A DNA stretch of 9,389 bases, taken from contig DCVY01000013.1 of NCBI GenBank assembly GCA_002327945.1, positions 1-9,389 on the forward strand, in the 5' to 3' direction. Source of the stretch: Acidovorax delafieldii (GTDB taxonomy: Bacteria; Pseudomonadota; Gammaproteobacteria; Burkholderiales; Burkholderiaceae_C). Positions 6,244-9,389 of this stretch are shown one piece after another. Position 1 is the first letter of the stretch. The number at the start of each line of letters is the position of its first letter. The notes under the pieces are model-generated. The model made no database searches, was not told the origin of the DNA, and saw only the letters and a program-made list of their open reading frames with translations. The position numbers and the translations under genes were made by a program.

Positions 6244-6348
6244 GGAGAACCTTCCTGCTAAAACGCGAATGCGGTGCGCAATTTCAGCCTATCCGCACGA
6301 AGAACGCAACAAGTCCTTTCTATCCCCGGGCCAACGCACCAGCCACAG

Positions 6349-6394
6349 GCACCACTTTGTCCCAGTATGGTGCATGCCCGATGCGGATGCACCA
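6349..6394. promoter_or_regulatory. Candidate activator sites (NtrC-like half-sites) upstream of nirB
   Basis: Three half-sites alternate in orientation about 20 bp apart: GCACCA (6349-6354), TGGTGCA (6368-6374) and TGCACCA (6388-6394). The last two belong to a perfect 8-bp dyad, TGGTGCAT-N11-ATGCACCA (6368-6375 / 6387-6394), centred about 79 bp upstream of the predicted nirB start site. TGCACCA/TGGTGCA is the NtrC half-site sequence, but the spacing differs from the classic 17-bp NtrC dyad. A LysR-type regulator (T-N11-A) is an alternative. Confidence 0.45.
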
Positions 6395-6433
6395 AGGCAC
6401 CCCGCAACGCCACCGCACACCTATCGCCACGCC

Positions 6434-6450
6434 TGGCACGCGGATTGCAT
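6434..6450 (+). promoter_or_regulatory. Consensus sigma-54 promoter of nirB
   Basis: TGGCACG-CGGA-TTGCAT matches the sigma-54 (RpoN) consensus TGGCACG-N4-TTGCW at every fixed position. GG at 6435-6436 and GC at 6447-6448 are 10 bp apart. Transcription is predicted to start near 6459-6460, giving a leader of about 142 nt before the nirB ATG. It implies control by an enhancer-binding activator, most likely NtrC under nitrogen limitation. Confidence 0.88.
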
Positions 6451-6461
6451 TACCCCCTGGC

Positions 6462-6479
6462 GCGGCCAATGCAGGCCGC
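6462..6479 (+). promoter_or_regulatory. nirB leader hairpin P1 with ANTAR-type hexaloop
   Basis: GCGGCC-AATGCA-GGCCGC forms a 6-bp stem with a six-base loop having A at position 1 and G at position 4, the hallmark of RNA bound by ANTAR antiterminators such as NasR and NasT. It begins two or three bases from the predicted 5' end. DNA upstream (CCCCCTGG at 6453-6460) could extend the stem but lies mostly before the start site. Confidence 0.72.
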
Positions 6480-6489
6480 CAGCGGGGCC

Positions 6490-6503
6490 ATGCAATGGCG
6501 CAT
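6490..6503 (+). promoter_or_regulatory. nirB leader hairpin P2 with ANTAR-type hexaloop
   Basis: ATGC-AATGGC-GCAT forms a 4-bp stem with a hexaloop again showing A1 and G4, ten bases after P1. Tandem hexaloop hairpins sharing A1/G4 are the two-part recognition element described for ANTAR RNAs. The stem is short and alone would be weak; protein binding would be expected to stabilise it. Confidence 0.66.
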
Positions 6504-6505
6504 AA

Positions 6506-6527
6506 GTCCCACAGGACGACGGTGTCC
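6506..6527 (+). promoter_or_regulatory. Possible switch segment between P2 and the terminator
   Basis: GGAC at 6514-6517 can pair either backward with GTCC at 6506-6509 (loop CACA) or forward with GTCC at 6524-6527. The forward pairing takes bases from the foot of the terminator stem, so the two states are exclusive. It may couple ANTAR binding to read-through, but the pairings are short and this is speculative. Confidence 0.3.
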
Positions 6528-6578
6528 CCACGCAGCAGGCCGAAAGCTTGTCCTGCGTGTGGGCACCTTTTTGTTTTT
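6521..6578 (+). terminator. Intrinsic terminator in the nirB leader (attenuator)
   Basis: The arm at 6521-6535 pairs with 6553-6567 over 15 positions, with a single C/T mismatch and one G-T wobble and a 17-base loop. TTTTTGTTTTT (6568-6578) follows. It lies 23 bp before nirB and after a sigma-54 promoter, so it should stop nirB transcription by default unless an antiterminator acts. This is the layout of NasR/NasT-controlled nitrate assimilation leaders. Confidence 0.88.
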
Positions 6579-6591
6579 CCGAAACGCCTAC

Positions 6592-6596
6592 GGGGG
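6592..6596 (+). promoter_or_regulatory. Ribosome-binding site deciding the nirB start
   Basis: GGGGG ends five bases before the ATG at 6602. Two ATG codons are adjacent (6599 and 6602). The second has the better spacing and gives MKKSRLVMVG, whose FAD motif follows directly as in other NirB proteins. The frame is open back to a TTG at 6548, but that codon lies inside the terminator. Confidence 0.6.
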
Positions 6597-6601
6597 TCAT
6601 G

Positions 6602-9049
6602 ATGAAAAAATCCAGGCTGGTGATGGTGGGGAATGGCATGGCCGGTGTGCGCACGCTGGAAGAGCTGCTGAAAATTGCACCCGACCTGTACGACATAACG
6701 GTATTCGGCGCCGAGCCACACCCCAACTACAACCGCATCCTGCTGTCGCCCGTGCTGGCGGGCGAGCAGACCATCGACGAAATCATCCTGAACGACTGGC
6801 AGTGGTATGCCGACAACCACATCACACTGCACACCGGCTTCACGGTGACCGACGTGGACCGCGTGCACCGCATCGTTCACGCCACCAATGCAGCGGGCGA
6901 GACGATTACCGCCGAATACGACCGCCTCATCATGGCCACGGGCTCCAACCCGTTCATCCTGCCCATTCCCGGCAATCAACTTTCAGGCGTGCTGGCCTAC
7001 CGCGACATCGCCGATACCCAGGCCATGATCGACGCCGCCGCCACCTACAAACACGCTGTGGTGATTGGCGGCGGCCTGCTGGGCCTGGAGGCTGCCAACG
7101 GCCTCATGAAGCGCGGCATGCAGGTGAGCGTGGTGCACGTGGGCGACTGGCTGATGGAGCGCCAGCTCGATGACGTGGCCGGCAAGATGCTGCAAAAGTC
7201 GCTGCAAGAGCGCGGCATGCAGTTCTTGATGAAGGCGCAGACGCAGGAGCTGGTCGGCAACGCCGAAGGCCGCGTGACTGCCGTAAGGTTCAAGGACGGC
7301 ACCGAGGTGCCCGCCGACTTGGTGGTGATGGCCGTAGGCATCCGCCCCAACACGGCCCTGGCCGAAAAAATGCGCCTGCATGTGAACCGGGGCATCGTGG
7401 TGAGCGACACGCTGCAGACCACCACCGACGCTCGCATCTACGCCGTGGGCGAATGCGCTGCGCACCGGGGCATTGCCTATGGCCTGGTGGCACCGCTGTT
7501 CGAACAGGGCAAGGTGCTGGCCAACCACCTGGCCGAGTTCGGCATCGGACGCTACCAGGGCTCGCTGACCTCGACCAAGCTCAAGGTGACGGGTATTGAT
7601 CTTTTCAGCGCGGGCGATTTCCAGGGCGGCGAAGGCACCGAGGAAATCGTCATGAGCGACCCCTTCGGTGGCGTGTACAAAAAGCTCGTGCTCAAGGATG
7701 ACAAGCTCGTGGGCGCCTGCCTGTATGGCGACACGGTGGACGGCAGCTGGTACTTCAAGCTGCTGCGCGACGGCCGCAGCGTGGGCGACATCCGCGACAA
7801 GCTGATGTTCGGCGAATCGCACCTGGGCGACACCGGCCACCAGGGGCAAAGCAAGGCCGCCGCCATGGCCGACACCGACGAGGTCTGCGGCTGCAACGGC
7901 GTCACCAAGGGTGCCATCTGCAAGGCCATCAAGGACAAGGGCCTGTTCACGCTGGACGAAGTGCGCAAGCACACCAAGGCCAGCGCGTCGTGCGGCTCGT
8001 GCACGGGCCTGGTGGAGCAGATCATCATGTTCACCGCCGGCGGCGATTACAGCGCCACGCCCAAGACCAAAGCCATGTGCGGCTGCACCGACCACGGCCA
8101 CCAGGCAGTGCGAGAGGCCATTCGCACCAACAAGCTGCTGTCCATTGCTGATGTCTTCAAATCCATGGAGTGGAAGACCCCCAACGGCTGCGCCAGCTGC
8201 CGCCCCGCCGTCAACTACTACCTCATCAGCACCTGGCCCAAAGACGCCAAGGACGACCCGCAAAGCCGCGCCATCAACGAACGCAGCCACGCCAACATCC
8301 AGAAGGACGGCACCTACAGCGTCATCCCCCGCATGTGGGGGGGAGAGACCACCGCCGACGAGCTGCGCCGCATTGCCGACGCGGTGGATAAATACCAGAT
8401 CCCCACCGTCAAGGTGACGGGCGGCCAGCGCATCGATTTGCTGGGCGTGAAAAAGGAAGACCTGCAGGCCGTGTGGCGCGACATCGGCATGCCCAGCGGT
8501 CACGCCTACGCCAAGGCCCTGCGCACCGTGAAGACCTGCGTGGGCAGCGAGTGGTGCCGCATGGGAACGCAAGACAGCACGCAAATGGGCAAGGACTTGG
8601 AGCGCGCGATGTGGCGCATGTATGCTCCGCACAAGGTCAAGTTTGCCGTGAGCGGCTGCCCGCGCAACTGCGCCGAGGCGGGGATCAAGGACGTTGGCAT
8701 CATCGGCGTGGACAGCGGCTGGGAGATGTACGTAGCCGGCAACGGCGGCATCAAGACCGATGTGGCGCATTTCTTCACCAAGCTGAAAACCGCCGAAGAG
8801 GTGCTGGAGTACACCGGGGCGTTTTGCGAGCTGTACCGCCAGGAGGGCTGGTACCTGGAGCGCACCGTGCACTACGTGAACCGCGTGGGCCTGGACTACG
8901 TGAAGAAACGCATTCTGGAAGACCACGAAGGCCGCAAAGCGCTGTGGGAGCAATTGCAGTTTGCGCTGGACGGCGAGCCAGACCCCTGGTTCGAATTCGA
9001 CAAGGCAGCGGTGGATCAGCGCCAGTTCATACCGATCGCCGTGGCCTGA
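6602..9049 (+). CDS. nirB: NAD(P)H nitrite reductase, large subunit NirB
   Basis: The product is 815 residues, near the usual NirB length. It reduces nitrite to ammonium in the cytoplasm, taking electrons from NAD(P)H through FAD and Fe-S clusters to siroheme. Domains in order: FAD-binding GNGMAG (10-15); nucleotide-binding GGGLLG (156-161); the second FAD contact YAVGEC (280-285). Next are two BFD-type [2Fe-2S] cysteine sets, C429-x-C431...C464-x2-C467 and C493-x-C495...C530-x2-C533. A ferredoxin-like sulfite/nitrite reductase half-domain (about 575-635) follows, and then the siroheme/[4Fe-4S] ligands C646-x5-C652 and C686-x3-C690. All key residues are present with no frameshift. nirD follows after 68 bp, so the two are likely cotranscribed. 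Expression should depend on the sigma-54 promoter and the leader terminator upstream. The cofactor choice, NADH or NADPH, is not settled. Confidence 0.97.
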   Translation: MKKSRLVMVGNGMAGVRTLEELLKIAPDLYDITVFGAEPHPNYNRILLSPVLAGEQTIDEIILNDWQWYADNHITLHTGFTVTDVDRVHRIVHATNAAGETITAEYDRLIMATGSNPFILPIPGNQLSGVLAYRDIADTQAMIDAAATYKHAVVIGGGLLGLEAANGLMKRGMQVSVVHVGDWLMERQLDDVAGKMLQKSLQERGMQFLMKAQTQELVGNAEGRVTAVRFKDGTEVPADLVVMAVGIRPNTALAEKMRLHVNRGIVVSDTLQTTTDARIYAVGECAAHRGIAYGLVAPLFEQGKVLANHLAEFGIGRYQGSLTSTKLKVTGIDLFSAGDFQGGEGTEEIVMSDPFGGVYKKLVLKDDKLVGACLYGDTVDGSWYFKLLRDGRSVGDIRDKLMFGESHLGDTGHQGQSKAAAMADTDEVCGCNGVTKGAICKAIKDKGLFTLDEVRKHTKASASCGSCTGLVEQIIMFTAGGDYSATPKTKAMCGCTDHGHQAVREAIRTNKLLSIADVFKSMEWKTPNGCASCRPAVNYYLISTWPKDAKDDPQSRAINERSHANIQKDGTYSVIPRMWGGETTADELRRIADAVDKYQIPTVKVTGGQRIDLLGVKKEDLQAVWRDIGMPSGHAYAKALRTVKTCVGSEWCRMGTQDSTQMGKDLERAMWRMYAPHKVKFAVSGCPRNCAEAGIKDVGIIGVDSGWEMYVAGNGGIKTDVAHFFTKLKTAEEVLEYTGAFCELYRQEGWYLERTVHYVNRVGLDYVKKRILEDHEGRKALWEQLQFALDGEPDPWFEFDKAAVDQRQFIPIAVA

Positions 9050-9060
9050 TCCATTCTTCA

Positions 9061-9116
9061 TACAAAAGTGCCTGTAGCGCTTGGCAGGCAAGCGCGAAAG
9101 CTACCAAAGGAATAGC
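9061..9116. repeat. Intergenic palindromic repeat between nirB and nirD
   Basis: The gap holds GCGCTTG-GCAGG-CAAGCGC (9077-9083 / 9089-9095), a perfect 7-bp stem with a 5-base loop. Outer GTA/TAC and A-rich flanks (ACAAAAGTGCC on the left, CCAAAGGAATAGC on the right) surround it. It resembles a family of short interspersed palindromes I remember from Comamonadaceae genomes. There is no T-run, so nirBD transcription should continue. The right edge overlaps the nirD ribosome-binding site, so the hairpin might modulate nirD translation. Confidence 0.55.
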
Positions 9117-9117
9117 A

Positions 9118-9389
9118 ATGACTGCATGGAAACTGATCTGCCGCGTGGACGACATCCCCGTGCTCGGCTCGCGCCGCGTGGCCCGCGACAAGGGCCTGGA
9201 TGTGGCTGTGTTCCGCAACGATGCGGGCGGTGTTTTTGCGCTGCTGGACCGTTGCCCACACAAGGGCGGGCCGCTGTCGCAAGGCATTGTGTTTGGCACG
9301 CATGTGGCCTGCCCCATGCACAACTGGACGATTGGCTTGTGCGATGGGCAGGCGTCGGCGCCGGATGAGGGGTGTACGCCGAAGTTTGC
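9118..9389 (+). CDS. nirD: NAD(P)H nitrite reductase, small subunit NirD (3' end outside window)
   Basis: The first 90 residues of a Rieske-fold protein are visible, out of about 105-120 expected for NirD. The cluster ligands are present: C46-P-H48 (CPHKGGPL) and C65-P-M-H68 (CPMHNW), the C-x-H and C-x2-H pairs of a [2Fe-2S] Rieske centre. NirD joins NirB in the cytoplasmic assimilatory nitrite reductase. AAAGGA at 9106-9111 is six bases before the ATG at 9118. It follows nirB by 68 bp on the same strand, almost surely in one operon. The window ends inside the gene, so its length and what follows (possibly the nitrate reductase) cannot be seen. Confidence 0.95.
   Translation, partial: MTAWKLICRVDDIPVLGSRRVARDKGLDVAVFRNDAGGVFALLDRCPHKGGPLSQGIVFGTHVACPMHNWTIGLCDGQASAPDEGCTPKF

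Larger units (their letters stand above)
6244..6601. other. Divergent regulatory region between the CBS gene and nirB
   Basis: This 358-bp gap has no credible gene. From the left it holds the CBS ribosome-binding site and its probable promoter zone, where I see no convincing -35/-10 pair. Then come NtrC-like half-sites (6349-6394), the sigma-54 promoter of nirB (6434-6450), a leader with two hexaloop hairpins (6462-6503), a strong terminator (6521-6578) and the nirB ribosome-binding site. The parts are listed separately. Confidence 0.85.

Noticed and set aside
6469..6600. Possible leader peptide in the nirB leader from ATG 6469
   Set aside because: That frame does not stop before nirB but runs far into it, has no ribosome-binding site, and the leader is better explained by RNA hairpins.
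6548..6601. Upstream TTG start for nirB
   Set aside because: The codon lies inside the leader terminator loop, has no ribosome-binding site, and the added residues do not resemble a NirB N-terminus.
6983..9091. Minus-strand 702-codon open frame opposite nirB
   Set aside because: Antisense shadow of nirB. The nirB frame carries every expected cofactor motif; the shadow has none and is biased to Ala, His, Val and Gln.
1..9389. CRISPR arrays, tRNA or rRNA genes, insertion sequences, phage genes
   Set aside because: I saw no regularly spaced direct repeats, no tRNA-like cloverleaf or rRNA sequence, and no transposase- or phage-like reading frame.

Overview
The window is high in G+C and carries a contiguous nitrate/nitrite assimilation locus. 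Its overall look suggests a betaproteobacterium of the Burkholderiales, most likely Comamonadaceae (Acidovorax-like). The grounds are gene content, strong GC bias at third positions, sigma-54 style promoters, and intergenic palindromes of a kind I remember from Comamonadaceae genomes. The taxonomic call is inference, not a search result.

Layout, left to right. Plus strand: the 3' end of a nitrate-binding protein gene (nrtA), the ABC permease (nrtB) and the ATPase (nrtD-type). A 150-bp gap with a sigma-54-like promoter follows, then an MFS nitrate/nitrite transporter (NarK/NasA family). Minus strand: a PP2C phosphatase / Ser-Thr kinase fusion with a C-terminal membrane anchor (3821-5575), and behind it a small two-CBS-domain protein (5803-6243). 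Plus strand again, divergent from the CBS gene: nirB (6602-9049), the large subunit of NAD(P)H nitrite reductase, then the start of nirD (9118 to the window end). The catalytic nitrate reductase is not in the window and may lie beyond nirD.

How the genes work together. NrtABD and the MFS carrier bring in nitrate (and possibly nitrite). An assimilatory nitrate reductase outside the window would make nitrite. NirBD reduces nitrite to ammonium with NAD(P)H, FAD, Fe-S clusters and siroheme. The kinase/phosphatase and the CBS protein have unknown targets; their position inside the locus suggests a regulatory role.

The most interesting part is the 358-bp gap before nirB. It holds a consensus sigma-54 promoter (6434-6450), NtrC-like half-sites upstream, and a leader of about 142 nt. 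That leader has two hairpins with hexaloops carrying A at position 1 and G at position 4 (the ANTAR-protein RNA signature), followed by a strong intrinsic terminator. This predicts dual control: NtrC/sigma-54 for nitrogen limitation, and NasR/NasT-type antitermination for nitrate/nitrite. Two further GG-N10-GC sigma-54 motifs sit before the MFS transporter and the kinase gene. The one before the kinase would start the mRNA at or next to the start codon.
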